Shown: one piece after another, positions 49,259 to 59,157 of the stretch
Layout: the number at the start of each line of letters is the position of its first letter
Numbering within the stretch: the first letter of the stretch is position 1
NCBI RefSeq assembly: GCF_004116265.1
Contig: NZ_QOUX01000050.1
Location: forward strand, 1-64,000
Direction: 5' to 3'
Length of the DNA stretch: 64,000 bases
Origin: Anaerobacillus alkaliphilus
GTDB taxonomy: Bacteria; Bacillota; Bacilli; Bacillales; Anaerobacillaceae
Translations under genes and position numbers: made by a program
Notes under the pieces: model-generated
What the model was told of the DNA's origin: nothing
The model's input: the letters and a program-made list of their open reading frames with translations, nothing else
The model's database searches: none

Positions 49259-50236
49259 TTAAGGCATAAGCTGTCCTCTAGAGGCTACATAGAGGGCATA
49301 CCATTCTTCTCGAGACATCTGTTCTGCTTGTCTTACAGCATCTTCACATTTCTGAATTCGATCTACATTTGCCGTACCAATAACAGGTTGTATCATCGCA
49401 GGATGTCTCATCAACCAACCTAGGACAATTGCTTCTAGAGTGGTTTCTTTCTTTTTGGCCATCTCTTCTACTAGTTGCTTTGTTTTTACGTATGCTTCTG
49501 ATGGTTGTGCTACTTCCACACCCGTATATATCCCTTTTGCTAAGGGACTCCATGCTTGGAGTTGAACATTTTCTAAACGACAATACTCTATAATACCATC
49601 CGCAAAATTAACATTCGTTCCAGCTGCCTGATTTACCAGCACTCCCGCTTCTAGCCAATCTAATTTTTGTAAATTCATCTCTAATTGATTGACGACAAGC
49701 GGTGTTGAACAATCATTTTGTAAAAGTTTCAATTGAGCTACATTCATATTAGAAACACCAAAATGATTTACTTTTCCTGCTTTTACTAATAAATCAAAAG
49801 CTTCTGCGACCTCTTCTGGCTCCATTAATGGATCGGGTCGGTGTAAAAGCAAGATATCTAATTGCTCAATACCTAATCTAGTTAAAATCCCATCGACAGA
49901 TTCGACAATATATTCTTTTGAAAAATCATATCTATTTGGTATCTCGCCTTCCGGAAAGCGAATTCCACATTTTGATTGAATGACCATCTGATCTCTAAGC
50001 TCTGGACGACGTTTTAGAACTTCACCAAAAACTTTTTCTGCTTTGCCAAATGTATAAATATCAGCATGATCAAACATTGTGATTCCTATTGATAACGCAG
50101 CATCTATCGCACGTTCTGCACTCAGGATATCTTCCTCACTAACAGGAGTTTGGTTCCAGCCCCCACCTAAGCCCATGCAACCAAATACGAGTCTACTTGT
50201 TGAAATTTGACGTTGTTGTAATGGCATATACTTCAT
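49259..50236 (-). CDS. Aldo/keto reductase (YdhF-like)
   Basis: 325 residues. AKR motifs: RLVFGCMGLGGGWNQ, GITMFDHADIYTFGKAEKVF (catalytic Asp/Tyr), VIQSKCGIR (Lys), LDILLLHRPDPLMEP (His), WSPLAKGIYTG, and PVIGTANVDRIQKCEDA near the C terminus. NADPH-dependent carbonyl reduction; substrate unknown. AGGAGATG upstream of the ATG. Confidence 0.91.
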   Translation of the reverse strand: MKYMPLQQRQISTSRLVFGCMGLGGGWNQTPVSEEDILSAERAIDAALSIGITMFDHADIYTFGKAEKVFGEVLKRRPELRDQMVIQSKCGIRFPEGEIPNRYDFSKEYIVESVDGILTRLGIEQLDILLLHRPDPLMEPEEVAEAFDLLVKAGKVNHFGVSNMNVAQLKLLQNDCSTPLVVNQLEMNLQKLDWLEAGVLVNQAAGTNVNFADGIIEYCRLENVQLQAWSPLAKGIYTGVEVAQPSEAYVKTKQLVEEMAKKKETTLEAIVLGWLMRHPAMIQPVIGTANVDRIQKCEDAVRQAEQMSREEWYALYVASRGQLMP

Positions 50237-50371
50237 TATTTCATCTCCTAAAAAAAAGTACTCTAAACATTAATTATACATGTTTTCTTAACCACATACT
50301 ATTTTTTACCATGTTGAGGAAATTCATGAAACACTCTTTTCCTACTCATACTACTTCTAGGAGGTAGATTG

Positions 50372-51265
50372 ATGATTAAATATGGTTGTTTTGCTCTTAT
50401 GTTACTATTTGTACAAACTTTAAATATATCTGACAACGTATTATTAACCTTAGAAGGAGAATCAATTGGCAGTGTCAATCGTCTTGAGTTTCAATCTATG
50501 ATTGGAAAATCAATCTTAGACGTTGATAAAGTTGAGGACTTTCTTGAGAAACTCGATCAACAAATTAAAAAAGAACCACAAAACGCAAGAATTGATCAAT
50601 ACGGAACTATCGTTGAGGAAGAATTAGGTTATAAACTAGATCGTCAAAAATTTTCCGAATCCTTTTATACATACTATTATGGACGGGGTCCAATGACAAT
50701 TGAATTACCTACAACCCCTATATACCCTAAAGTAGATAGTGAGTTACTCGGAAATATTCGAGTAAAACAGATTGGACACTACACAACATATTTTAACCGT
50801 CGTAAAAAAGGAAGAGTCCAAAACATTACGCTAGCTGCAGAAGCTATCAATAATCACGTCGTTTTTCCTGGAGAAAGTTTTTCATTTAATCAGGTTGTTG
50901 GTCAACGTACCTTTGAAAAAGGGTATTTACCAGCACCAGTCATTATAAAAGGACGTGTATATCGAGACTTCGGCGGTGGGATTTGCCAGGTTTCATCTAC
51001 GTTATTTAACGCAGTTGACCGGGCAGGAGTTCAAATTTTACAACGGTATTCTCACAGTAAACGAGTTCCTTACGTACCACCAGGACGGGACGCACAAGTT
51101 AGTTGGTACGGAGCTGACTTTAGATTCAAGAACATTCACAATCAACCGATCCTTATCCAAGCCAAGGTGTACGGAGGGGCTTTAAGTATTGCAATTTATT
51201 CCTCGGAGGTTATTGAAATAAAGACTAGAGATGTCCCTAATGCTCCAGAGGAAATTCTTCTTTAG
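50372..51265 (+). CDS. VanW family protein (YoaR-like)
   Basis: 297 residues. Signal-like N terminus (YGCFALMLLFVQTLNISDNV), a ~110-residue peptidoglycan-binding-like region, then the VanW domain: NRRKKGRVQNITLAAEAINN, HVVFPGESFSFNQVVGQRTF, KGRVYRDFGGGICQVSSTLF, NAVDRAGVQILQRYSHSKRV, GRDAQVSWYGADFRFKN. Function of VanW is unsettled; it is usually extracytoplasmic and wall-associated. TAGGAGG is 7 bases before ATG 50372 (a TTG one codon earlier is possible). Followed by a terminator. Confidence 0.88.
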   Translation: MIKYGCFALMLLFVQTLNISDNVLLTLEGESIGSVNRLEFQSMIGKSILDVDKVEDFLEKLDQQIKKEPQNARIDQYGTIVEEELGYKLDRQKFSESFYTYYYGRGPMTIELPTTPIYPKVDSELLGNIRVKQIGHYTTYFNRRKKGRVQNITLAAEAINNHVVFPGESFSFNQVVGQRTFEKGYLPAPVIIKGRVYRDFGGGICQVSSTLFNAVDRAGVQILQRYSHSKRVPYVPPGRDAQVSWYGADFRFKNIHNQPILIQAKVYGGALSIAIYSSEVIEIKTRDVPNAPEEILL

Positions 51266-51267
51266 CA

Positions 51268-51298
51268 AAAAGGCAACGAGGACCTCTCGTTGCCTTTT
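51268..51298. terminator. Bidirectional terminator
   Basis: AAAAGGCAACGAG and CTCGTTGCCTTTT, 13-bp perfect stem with a 5-base loop, between convergent vanW-like and MFS genes. Confidence 0.9.
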
Positions 51299-51300
51299 CA

Positions 51301-52572
51301 CTAATTCACTGCTACTTGACGCTTTGTATCCCCACGTTTTTCTTTAATAGAAATAACCCCAAACAAACCAATCATCGAGAAAATTACTGGAATGAAAAAA
51401 CCGTAGAAGTATCCATCACCTAAACTACCTGATGAAACCATAAAATGATCTAATATTCTTCCGAAAATGCTAGGCAACAATACGGCGCTCAGAAACCCAC
51501 CCGTATTAGCAAATCCGGAGACAATACCAGATTCCATGATCGGAAATGATTGTCGGACGACAGCAAACGTAAGGGCACTAGCCCCAAATCCAAAGCCAAT
51601 GATAAAGAAAAGTAAAATTAATAAATAAAATGGTGGATTTCCATTAAATAAAAGAAACGAAAACCAACTCATAAAAATAACGATATGGACAACCACATAA
51701 GGCCGTTTAATTGTTTCTAACCGACTTGAAATCCAACTAGTTAGAGGTGCTCCAATCAATGCCCCAATAAGCCCAATCATGATGAGCTGACTGGCACCTG
51801 AACGTGTTAGTTCATATACATTCATCCCGTAAGGAACTGCCCATGAACTGATAAACCCCAAATAGCCCCCAACAAGCCCAAAGTGACAACAGAATAACGC
51901 CCACGCTTGCCGATTGGAGGAAATCCTCCGAAGTAAAGCGAATATTTTCTCACGTTGTATTTCTTTTTCTTTGACAAGAGGTTCGTTAACAAAGAGTTGT
52001 TTTGGCTTTTTTAAGAGTACGAAGTAAAGGAGAGTTCCACATAAGCATAAAAGAAAGCCTAGTAAAAAAAATGCTCCCCTCCAACCAAGTAAATGAATTA
52101 ATAAGGAGAAAGGAAATGAAGCCAATAGAAAACCTAGACTTCCTGTCATGCCAGCAAATCCAATTAACCGAACAAATTCCTTTGCTTTAAACCACTGACT
52201 TAATATTAACACCATATTGACCCAAATGGTCGCATCGCCTATTCCTGTAAGAATTCTTGCAAAAAAAAGAATGTATTCATGTGTACCAAGACTATAGATC
52301 ATGGTACCTATACCTGTAACGATTGCCCCAATAATGAGGAAATAATTTGGCCCAAAACGATCAGCCAAAATCCCCATTGGAATTTGTAATCCAGTGTACA
52401 CAAAAAATTGGATACTGGTCAGTAGCCCAATCGTTGATGCTGTAACCATAAAATCCGTCATCAATTGATCTGTAATTAACCCTGGAGCCGTTCTTTGGCT
52501 CGCCATTAATAAATAAGTAAACAATACAGAAGCAAAGACAATCCATCTAAATCTGCTATCTTGTTTATCCAA
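51301..52572 (-). CDS. MFS transporter
   Basis: 423 residues, 12 membrane helices, MFS fold. Motif A is present after TM2 (GILADRFGPNYFLIIGAI), SQRTAPGLITDQLMTDF in TM1 loop resembles the ACS/phthalate-type anion symporters or NarK-like families. Substrate unknown. Start TTG with AGGGG 8 bases upstream. Single gene. Confidence 0.87.
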   Translation of the reverse strand: MDKQDSRFRWIVFASVLFTYLLMASQRTAPGLITDQLMTDFMVTASTIGLLTSIQFFVYTGLQIPMGILADRFGPNYFLIIGAIVTGIGTMIYSLGTHEYILFFARILTGIGDATIWVNMVLILSQWFKAKEFVRLIGFAGMTGSLGFLLASFPFSLLIHLLGWRGAFFLLGFLLCLCGTLLYFVLLKKPKQLFVNEPLVKEKEIQREKIFALLRRISSNRQAWALFCCHFGLVGGYLGFISSWAVPYGMNVYELTRSGASQLIMIGLIGALIGAPLTSWISSRLETIKRPYVVVHIVIFMSWFSFLLFNGNPPFYLLILLFFIIGFGFGASALTFAVVRQSFPIMESGIVSGFANTGGFLSAVLLPSIFGRILDHFMVSSGSLGDGYFYGFFIPVIFSMIGLFGVISIKEKRGDTKRQVAVN

Positions 52573-52731
52573 TAGTTTCTACCCCTGTAGTTTTTACTCC
52601 ATTATATGAACTGTGAGGTAATTATATTAACCAGTTTTTACATCACTCCACCTGAGTGAATTTCATAATTACCAAAATCGAACCTTCTCAATCTATGATG
52701 GCGCTAATAATGAGTTATCGAATTCATAGAC

Positions 52732-54351
52732 CTACCTTCTTTTTTCATGCATGTATTTTAGCCACTTTTTCAATTTATAATTGCATATCAAGTAACCAAC
52801 GCTTGAAACACCCGCTACTGCGCTCGCTAATTGTAGGATGAACAAATGCTCTGCATAAATTCCTGCACCAACGCCAAAAAGACTTAGTAACATCAATTGA
52901 AATAATTGTCTTTTGTAGTTTTCATAAATTGTAAATTGAAACTCTCTCCGTTGCTCTTTTTCCTTCAGTATCTCGAGCTTTTGGGGTAACTGTAAAAACT
53001 CTGTAGCAGAATGAAGGACCTTAAATAAAGGCTGAGATTGCAACCAATACCAGACAAATGTCCATTTATTATTCCCTTGATTCTTCACCCATTCCATAAA
53101 AACTGGTTTGGCTAACTCAAAGAGTTCATCTTCGGTGACTAAACCTCGAATTAGTCCTTCCATCGTTACAAATGAGCGCCCCAAAAAAACAAATCGTGTT
53201 GGAACCTGTATCGGAAGGGCTTGAATAATATCGTTCATTTCTAATTTTAACTTAATGAGATCCATTTCCTTTAATTGCTCAGGTTGGAAGGTCATTAATT
53301 CCGATAACAGTCTTTCCATCGTCCTCGGATCAGCTTCTGGTAGCAAGAACCCTAATTGGGTTAAGGTTTCAACTGCTTTACTATAATTCTTTGATAAGAA
53401 ACATTCTATTAATTCTTGTAAATATGATGCATCCTTTTTGCTAATTTCACCGGTCATTCCATAATCAAGAAGAATGATTTCCCCTTTTTTTGAGACTAAT
53501 ACGTTACCGGAATGTGGGTCAGCGTGAAATGTACCAGGTTCTAACCATTGTGGCAGAAATAACTTGATAAGTCGCTGAGCTAACTCCTGTCGGCTTACTT
53601 CAAGTGAACTAATTTTTTCTTCATCTGTTAGCTTTATCCCTTCAACCCATTCCATTACGAGAACTTTCGACGTACAGAACTCCTCATAAGCCTCTGGTAC
53701 TTTAACAATATCCATACTATGAAAACGTTGTTGAAATGAGAGCAATGTTTCCTTTTCGTGAACGAAATCCAACTCTCTTTCAATTACTTGTTTTAACTCA
53801 TGATATAAAACCTTCAAATTTATAAATCCTTTTGGCATCGGAACAAAATGATCAGCAAACCAAATAATAATCTTTAATGTTTGGAAATCTGTATGAATAA
53901 TAGATTGGATACCTGGACGCTGGACCTTGATCGCAACCTCTTTTCCATTTGGAAGAACACCTTTATACACTTCTCCAATAGACGCTGAAGCAATTGCCTT
54001 CGGTTCAATAGAAAGTAGCTTTTCTTCGAGACTGCACCCCCATTCTAGTTCGAGAACCTCTTTTATTTCCCCCCATTCAGAAGGCGGAACCTGATCAGTA
54101 AGATCTTGAAGTTGACTGATAAACGCAGAGGGCAATAAATCAGAGCGAATACTTAATAGCTGACCTATTTTTATTAGTAAGCCTTCTAATTCAAATAATG
54201 TTTGACGAAATCTCTCACCAATATTCCCCCATAAGCTATTCCAATCGCTTTCAGATTTTTTGCGAACTTTATACCAATAAATTTGAATAAAGATGACAAA
54301 TGCCATTGATAGGATCTTTGACATTCTACGTAATTTGCTTTTCGTCTTCAT
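52732..54351 (-). CDS. ABC1/UbiB family atypical kinase
   Basis: 539 residues. UbiB/AarF marks: KIGQLLSIRSDLLPSAFISQ, QDLTDQVPPSEW, AIASASIGEVYKGVLPNGKE (Ala-rich nucleotide loop), VAIKVQRPGIQ (Lys), HADPHSGNVLV and LLDYGMTGEI (catalytic loop and Asp). Two C-terminal membrane helices (LFQLMLLSLFGVGAGIYAEH ...). The family supports lipid quinone metabolism or membrane lipids in many bacteria; here no neighbour clarifies it. AAAGAG upstream of ATG. Confidence 0.9.
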   Translation of the reverse strand: MKTKSKLRRMSKILSMAFVIFIQIYWYKVRKKSESDWNSLWGNIGERFRQTLFELEGLLIKIGQLLSIRSDLLPSAFISQLQDLTDQVPPSEWGEIKEVLELEWGCSLEEKLLSIEPKAIASASIGEVYKGVLPNGKEVAIKVQRPGIQSIIHTDFQTLKIIIWFADHFVPMPKGFINLKVLYHELKQVIERELDFVHEKETLLSFQQRFHSMDIVKVPEAYEEFCTSKVLVMEWVEGIKLTDEEKISSLEVSRQELAQRLIKLFLPQWLEPGTFHADPHSGNVLVSKKGEIILLDYGMTGEISKKDASYLQELIECFLSKNYSKAVETLTQLGFLLPEADPRTMERLLSELMTFQPEQLKEMDLIKLKLEMNDIIQALPIQVPTRFVFLGRSFVTMEGLIRGLVTEDELFELAKPVFMEWVKNQGNNKWTFVWYWLQSQPLFKVLHSATEFLQLPQKLEILKEKEQRREFQFTIYENYKRQLFQLMLLSLFGVGAGIYAEHLFILQLASAVAGVSSVGYLICNYKLKKWLKYMHEKRR

Positions 54352-54650
54352 AAGCTCACTCTTTCGGGAAAATAGTATATATCAATAAGTACAATATTCT
54401 AGAACTCTTGTACTTACACCTTTTTTCACTGAAATTAAAAATAAAAAGGAACAGCTAATTGCGGTCCTCTTCCCATTCAGCTTAAACAAACGCTCTTTAC
54501 CCTATCCAGGTCTTACTTCGTTAAACTACTATCCTCTTTTACAGTTAAAGAATTCGTAGAAAGTTGAATGAGTGTCGCGTCGTGTATAAGCCATTTAACA
54601 AATTAACATACGCCGATGAAATAAATAAACAAACTATTTTAAATATTATC
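54352..54650. other. Intergenic region, no gene seen
   Basis: About 300 bases between divergent genes. No coding frame with a ribosome site, no convincing hairpin. A promoter begins at 54651. Confidence 0.5.
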
Positions 54651-54680
54651 TTGACACCTATAAGATATTACAGCTATATG
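54651..54680 (+). promoter_or_regulatory. Sigma-A-type promoter of the alcohol/aldehyde dehydrogenase pair
   Basis: Perfect TTGACA, an 18-base spacer and TATATG, about 120 bases before the start codon. The 100-base leader holds no evident riboswitch. Confidence 0.55.
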
Positions 54681-54802
54681 AGTAGTATAGGCTTTTGGGG
54701 TGTTTGATACATTATAGTTTTACACAAGAACACTTCTTTGGTCTTTTGTACTATTCCTTTAATAAAATTTAACTATAAGATGTATAAGGAAGTGATATAT
54801 CG

Positions 54803-56002
54803 ATGTATAAATTTTATTGTAGAGCTTATCAAGAGACTATGAAGGTAGTTACTTACCTCTTAAATTGGCGTAAACCAGAGTTACTAGAAGGAGAAAATAG
54901 CGTAAGTAAACTCCCAGCTGTTATTAGAAGTAAAGGTATTGATAATGTATTAGTAGTAACCGATAATGGAATTACATCTTTAGGTCTGTTAGATAGGCTG
55001 TTAGAAGGGTTACAGCATGAGGATATAAACTATGTAGTATATGATCGAACGATTCCCAATCCAACAATTACAAATATTGAGGAAGCACTGACAATTTATA
55101 AACAAAACAACTGTCAGGGGATTGTTGCTTTTGGTGGAGGCTCTCCAATGGATTGTGCAAAAGGGGTTGGAGCACGAGTAGCTAATCCAAAGAAAAGCAT
55201 TCAGCAAATGAAGGGGCAATTAAAAGTCAGGAAAGAAATTCCTTCATTTTTCGCTATTCCTACTACAGCTGGAACTGGAAGTGAAGCTACCATTGTTGCT
55301 GTTGTTTCTAACAATGATACACATGAAAAGTATGCGATTACTGATACCGTTTTAATCCCCCATGTAGCTGTACTGGACCCGTTACTAACAGTCGGCCTCC
55401 CCCCACACATAACGTCCACAACCGGAATAGATGCACTGACACATGCGGTTGAGGCCTACATAGGTAGAAGCAACACAGAAGAGACAAAAAAGTTTAGCAA
55501 GGAAGCAGTAACGTTAATTTTTGAAAACCTCAATGAAGCATATACAAACGGCACGAACATTGAAGCACGTAAGAACATGCAAAGAGCTTCTTATTTAGCA
55601 GGTATTGCCTTCACCCGTGCCTACGTTGGGTATGTACATGCTATTGCGCATACGTTAGGTGGGTTTTATGGCATCCCACATGGTTTAGCAAATGCTATTA
55701 TTTTACCTTACGTACTTGAGTATTATGGAACAACAGTACATAAGTCTCTTGCTGAACTATCCGATTTGATATCACTAGGTACTCGGACGAATACAGATGC
55801 GCAAAAAGCTACAAATTTCATTGAAGCAATAAAACAACTTAATGCTTCGATGAATATTCCAACTAAAATTTCCGGTATTAATAATACTGATATCCCATTA
55901 ATGGTTGAACGAGCAATGAAGGAAGCCAATCCATTTTATCCAGTTCCAAAAATCCTTTCGAAACAAGATATGTTTCAACTCTATCAACAAATTAAAGAAT
56001 AG
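54803..56002 (+). CDS. Iron-containing alcohol dehydrogenase
   Basis: 399 residues, group III ADH. NAD-binding GIVAFGGGSPMDCAKGVG, PTTAGTGSEATIVAVVS, metal-site helix TGIDALTHAVEAYIG and the His ligands in YVHAIAHTLGGFYGIPHGLA. It interconverts an alcohol and aldehyde, probably feeding the aldehyde dehydrogenase encoded 52 bases downstream. AAGGAAGTG lies 8 bases before the ATG; the short extra N terminus (MYKFYCRAYQETMK) might instead start at Met13. Confidence 0.91.
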   Translation: MYKFYCRAYQETMKVVTYLLNWRKPELLEGENSVSKLPAVIRSKGIDNVLVVTDNGITSLGLLDRLLEGLQHEDINYVVYDRTIPNPTITNIEEALTIYKQNNCQGIVAFGGGSPMDCAKGVGARVANPKKSIQQMKGQLKVRKEIPSFFAIPTTAGTGSEATIVAVVSNNDTHEKYAITDTVLIPHVAVLDPLLTVGLPPHITSTTGIDALTHAVEAYIGRSNTEETKKFSKEAVTLIFENLNEAYTNGTNIEARKNMQRASYLAGIAFTRAYVGYVHAIAHTLGGFYGIPHGLANAIILPYVLEYYGTTVHKSLAELSDLISLGTRTNTDAQKATNFIEAIKQLNASMNIPTKISGINNTDIPLMVERAMKEANPFYPVPKILSKQDMFQLYQQIKE

Positions 56003-56054
56003 ATTTAACTAACTTGTCCATTAATATGGTTAGACTATTAGGAGGTTAAAACAT

Positions 56055-57425
56055 TTGGAGGACTATCATTTACTCATTACAAGGCAAAAAGCATTCTTCC
56101 GTTCTGGGCAAACCAAAGATCTTTCTTATCGTCTTCATGCATTAGAAAAGTTAAGAGATACCATCAAAACATATGAGCAACAGTTTTTAGATGCATTGAA
56201 ATTAGACCTAAACAAATCTGAATTTGAAGCCTACACCACAGAAATCGGAGTGGTGTTGGAGGAAATTCGCTTCACACGGAAAAATTTGCGTAAATGGGCG
56301 AAGCCTCAAAAGGTAAAGACCTCAATAACTCACATTGGTTCCTCTGGTTATATTTACCCAGAACCTTATGGTGTCGCACTGATTATCTCACCTTGGAATT
56401 ATCCGTTTCAGTTAGCAATCGCGCCGTTAATTGGTGCCATTGCAGCAGGTAATTGCGCTGTCTTAAAACCATCAGAATTAACACCGAAAACCTCTGAACT
56501 TTTGGCGAAGCTTATTGGTGAGATCTTTCCCAAAGAGTATATATCAGTCATTGAAGGCGGTGTTGAAAGGAGTCAATCGCTACTTAAAGAACCATTTGAT
56601 TATATTTTCTTTACGGGAAGTGTACCAGTAGGAAAAGTTATAATGGAAGCTGCCTCCAAAAATCTCACCCCTGTAACTTTAGAGTTAGGTGGGAAAAGTC
56701 CTTGCATCGTTCATTCAGATGCTAACCTCAAACTAGCGGCAAAGCGAATTGCTTGGGGAAAATTTATAAATGCTGGACAAACGTGCGTAGCTCCCGATTA
56801 CTTATATGTTCACAGAAGTATTAAAAATGAATTCCTGACTGATATTAAAGACGCCATAACAGAATTGTACGGAGGGGAACCATTAAAAAACCCAAACTAT
56901 ACCCGTATCGTCAGCAAACGTCACTATGAACGATTGCAATCGTTTCTTCAAGATGGAAAAGTTACTCATGGCGGTTCGACAAACGAAGAAGGGTTAACGA
57001 TTGAGCCAACGGTCCTTACCAATATCACTTGGGAAGATCCTGTCATGCAAGATGAGATTTTCGGACCAATTCTTCCGGTAATGGTCTATAATGACCTAGC
57101 TGAAGTTATTGATGGCATCGATAATCATCCAAAACCACTTGCCCTTTACCTTTTCTCTGAAAATACGAGTACAGTAGACGAGGTACTAAACAAGATAACC
57201 TTTGGCGGTGGTTGTATCAATGACACCATTTATCATCTTGCTACACCCTACTTACCCTTTGGTGGTGTAGGAACAAGTGGCATGGGAGCTTATCATGGCA
57301 AAGGGAGCTTTGACACATTTTCACATAACAAAAGCGTCCTAAAACAAACGACCAAATTTGACATACCACTTAGATATCCCAATTTGAAAGACGGATTAAA
57401 AAAGGTTAAACTTTTCTTAAAGTAG
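56055..57425 (+). CDS. Aldehyde dehydrogenase, class-3/fatty aldehyde type
   Basis: 456 residues. YGVALIISPWNYPFQLAIAP, FTGSVPVGKVIMEAAS (NAD loop), catalytic Glu in TLELGGKSPC, catalytic Cys in NAGQTCVAPDYLYV, EIFGPILPV and a hydrophobic C-terminal extension region, as in YwdH and class-3 enzymes that oxidise medium/long-chain aldehydes to acids. Start is TTG, with AGGAGG 9 bases upstream. Co-transcribed with the iron ADH, so the pair would turn alcohols into fatty acids or the reverse. Confidence 0.92.
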   Translation: MEDYHLLITRQKAFFRSGQTKDLSYRLHALEKLRDTIKTYEQQFLDALKLDLNKSEFEAYTTEIGVVLEEIRFTRKNLRKWAKPQKVKTSITHIGSSGYIYPEPYGVALIISPWNYPFQLAIAPLIGAIAAGNCAVLKPSELTPKTSELLAKLIGEIFPKEYISVIEGGVERSQSLLKEPFDYIFFTGSVPVGKVIMEAASKNLTPVTLELGGKSPCIVHSDANLKLAAKRIAWGKFINAGQTCVAPDYLYVHRSIKNEFLTDIKDAITELYGGEPLKNPNYTRIVSKRHYERLQSFLQDGKVTHGGSTNEEGLTIEPTVLTNITWEDPVMQDEIFGPILPVMVYNDLAEVIDGIDNHPKPLALYLFSENTSTVDEVLNKITFGGGCINDTIYHLATPYLPFGGVGTSGMGAYHGKGSFDTFSHNKSVLKQTTKFDIPLRYPNLKDGLKKVKLFLK

Positions 57426-57430
57426 CTATA

Positions 57431-57465
57431 AAAAGCCGAAACCAGTATTCTTGGTATCGGCTTTT
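57431..57465 (+). terminator. Terminator of the dehydrogenase pair
   Basis: AAAAGCCGA-ACCA and TGGT-TCGGCTTTT arms with a short loop, T-rich tail. Confidence 0.85.
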
Positions 57466-57547
57466 CTTCATTCTAGAATCCCCTTATCCCTAAGACACAG
57501 TATTGATGCTTAGATTTTCTGGTACATTGTGGTAATCATAAAATAAT

Positions 57548-57578
57548 TGCATAAACCCTATACAAAAATAACACAATA
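57548..57578 (+). promoter_or_regulatory. Sigma-G promoter of the SASP gene
   Basis: TGCATA, 18-base spacer, CACAATA: one mismatch from the sigma-G -10 consensus CATAMTA and a good -35. SASP genes are transcribed by sigma-G in the forespore. Confidence 0.65.
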
Positions 57579-57609
57579 CTAGTAATTCTTATAAAGGAGA
57601 TGAAACAAA

Positions 57610-57801
57610 ATGAGTAACAACAACAATTCAAATCAATTATTAGTACCTGGGGTGCAACAAGCACTTGACCAAATGAAATATGAAATTGCTCAAGAGTTCG
57701 GTGTGAACTTAGGGCCAGACACGACTTCTCGTGCCAACGGTTCTGTGGGTGGAGAAATTACAAAAAGATTAGTTCAAATGGCTCAACAACAACTTTCATA
57801 A
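57610..57801 (+). CDS. Alpha/beta-type small acid-soluble spore protein
   Basis: 63 residues, typical alpha/beta [24 protein letters not shown] begins the DNA-binding region and the GPR protease site EIAQEFGV is intact; [20 protein letters not shown] is the second conserved block. It coats forespore DNA, protecting against UV, and is degraded on germination. AAAGGAG 8 bases before ATG; own promoter and terminator. Confidence 0.97.
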   Translation: MSNNNNSNQLLVPGVQQALDQMKYEIAQEFGVNLGPDTTSRANGSVGGEITKRLVQMAQQQLS

Positions 57802-57834
57802 ATATTTTCCTACCTACAACCTCCATATGATAAA

Positions 57835-57869
57835 GAGTAACGATCAAGGATCGTTACTCTTATTTTTTC
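57835..57869 (+). terminator. Terminator of the SASP gene
   Basis: GAGTAACGATC and GATCGTTACTC, 11-bp perfect stem, 3-base loop, T-rich tail. Confidence 0.92.
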
Positions 57870-57909
57870 CTTTGCCGGCAGTGTTTTAGCAGATAAACAA
57901 CATGCTAAT

Positions 57910-59037
57910 TTAATAATTCGTTATTAACACATGTTCCACCTTTTTATCATTTCGATCCATAAAACTAACACTGTATTCCTTGTTAAATCCAATAATGTTT
58001 ATACAAGGCTTATTATAGAGTTGATAAATAAAATCTGTATTTTTGATGATAAGCATAAATTTTCCTCTACATTTAGTAAGCAAGTATTGTGCAAGGCGCT
58101 CTTGATCTTTTATACCAAACGCATTCCCTGCATACGTTGAAAAATCACTATCATATGGTGGATCTAAAAAGACAAAGTCATCTTCTCGGATACTGATATT
58201 TTGTAAAAATTGTTCAAAATCAAGATTATAGATGTTTGTTTGTTGTAAGATTTCTTGCAGGGAATTTGTCCACAAGTATTCAATTTTATTATCAAAAGCC
58301 TTACTGTTATAAGTCACTCCACCGTAAGGAACATTAAAACCACCATTACGGTTATAACGGAACATGGATGAATAACAAAATTCTCTTAGGAAAAAGAATA
58401 ACGCGATGTGTTGTTCATGACTAATTTTAATAACCAACCGTTGATTGTAGATTGACCGAAAATAGGTATAAACACTTGCACGAAAGCTGGCTTCAATGTT
58501 TTTTGAATAGTCCTCTTCAGGCAAATTACCTTTTTTATACTCATTTCTCTTTATTTTGTCTAGCTTAGAATAAATAGACTTCTTTAATTCATTTAATAAG
58601 CTATCTAATTCTACTAAGAAATAGCGAGGTAGGTTTGCACCAACTTCACTTCGTTTTCTATCAACGAACTTCTCGATTTCAATTACCAACACTTCTTTGG
58701 ATAATTCATCTACTTTATATTGTTGATACAATTCCCGTACAAGTTCGTAGTACTTTTTTGATAATTCACCAAAATAACTCCATAAATCCCAGATCTCTAT
58801 CAGATACTGATGAAACAATTGATTTCGTTCTTTAATTAAATTATATAAAGACACAAGTTCAAAAGAAAAATCATTAACAAATGCCTGGTTATACTCCTCT
58901 TTTTTTAACGAGAAAAGACAAGCTCCTCCACCTAAAAAAGGTTCTATGTAATTGTTTATTCTTTTCGGTAGATACTGATGAATAATTTCTAGTTCTGTCG
59001 TTTTCCCACCAGGCCACTTTACAAATGGTTTTACCAC
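57910..59037 (-). CDS. DNA adenine N6-methyltransferase, Dam/D12 class
   Basis: 375 residues. Motif X KPFVKWPGGKTTELEIIHQY, motif I YIEPFLGGGACLFSL (AdoMet site), catalytic motif IV VFLDPPYDSDF, and the C-terminal RNDKKVEHVLITNY typical of Dam-like alpha-class enzymes. It is longer than Dam (~275) because of a ~100-residue helical insertion after residue 75. No endonuclease gene lies on either side, so it is either solitary or separated from its partner. Target sequence unknown. GTG start, AGGGGG upstream. Single gene. Confidence 0.9.
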   Translation of the reverse strand: MVKPFVKWPGGKTTELEIIHQYLPKRINNYIEPFLGGGACLFSLKKEEYNQAFVNDFSFELVSLYNLIKERNQLFHQYLIEIWDLWSYFGELSKKYYELVRELYQQYKVDELSKEVLVIEIEKFVDRKRSEVGANLPRYFLVELDSLLNELKKSIYSKLDKIKRNEYKKGNLPEEDYSKNIEASFRASVYTYFRSIYNQRLVIKISHEQHIALFFFLREFCYSSMFRYNRNGGFNVPYGGVTYNSKAFDNKIEYLWTNSLQEILQQTNIYNLDFEQFLQNISIREDDFVFLDPPYDSDFSTYAGNAFGIKDQERLAQYLLTKCRGKFMLIIKNTDFIYQLYNKPCINIIGFNKEYSVSFMDRNDKKVEHVLITNY

Positions 59038-59123
59038 TAGCCTTTTCCCCCTGTTAAAGCTAAACTTTTTTGCATTATAATATTATACTACAGAAAATTT
59101 ACGAGAGGTAGAAAAGCAGTTAA

Positions 59124-59157
59124 AAAGGATACCCAGTTGCTTGGGTACCCTTTCCTT
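59124..59157 (-). terminator. Terminator of the subtilisin gene
   Basis: AAAGG-TACCCA and TGGGTA-CCTTT arms, T-rich on the minus strand. Confidence 0.8.

Noticed and set aside
57910-59037. Complete restriction-modification system
   Set aside because: Both neighbours (SASP gene and subtilisin gene) are unrelated; no endonuclease candidate is present.
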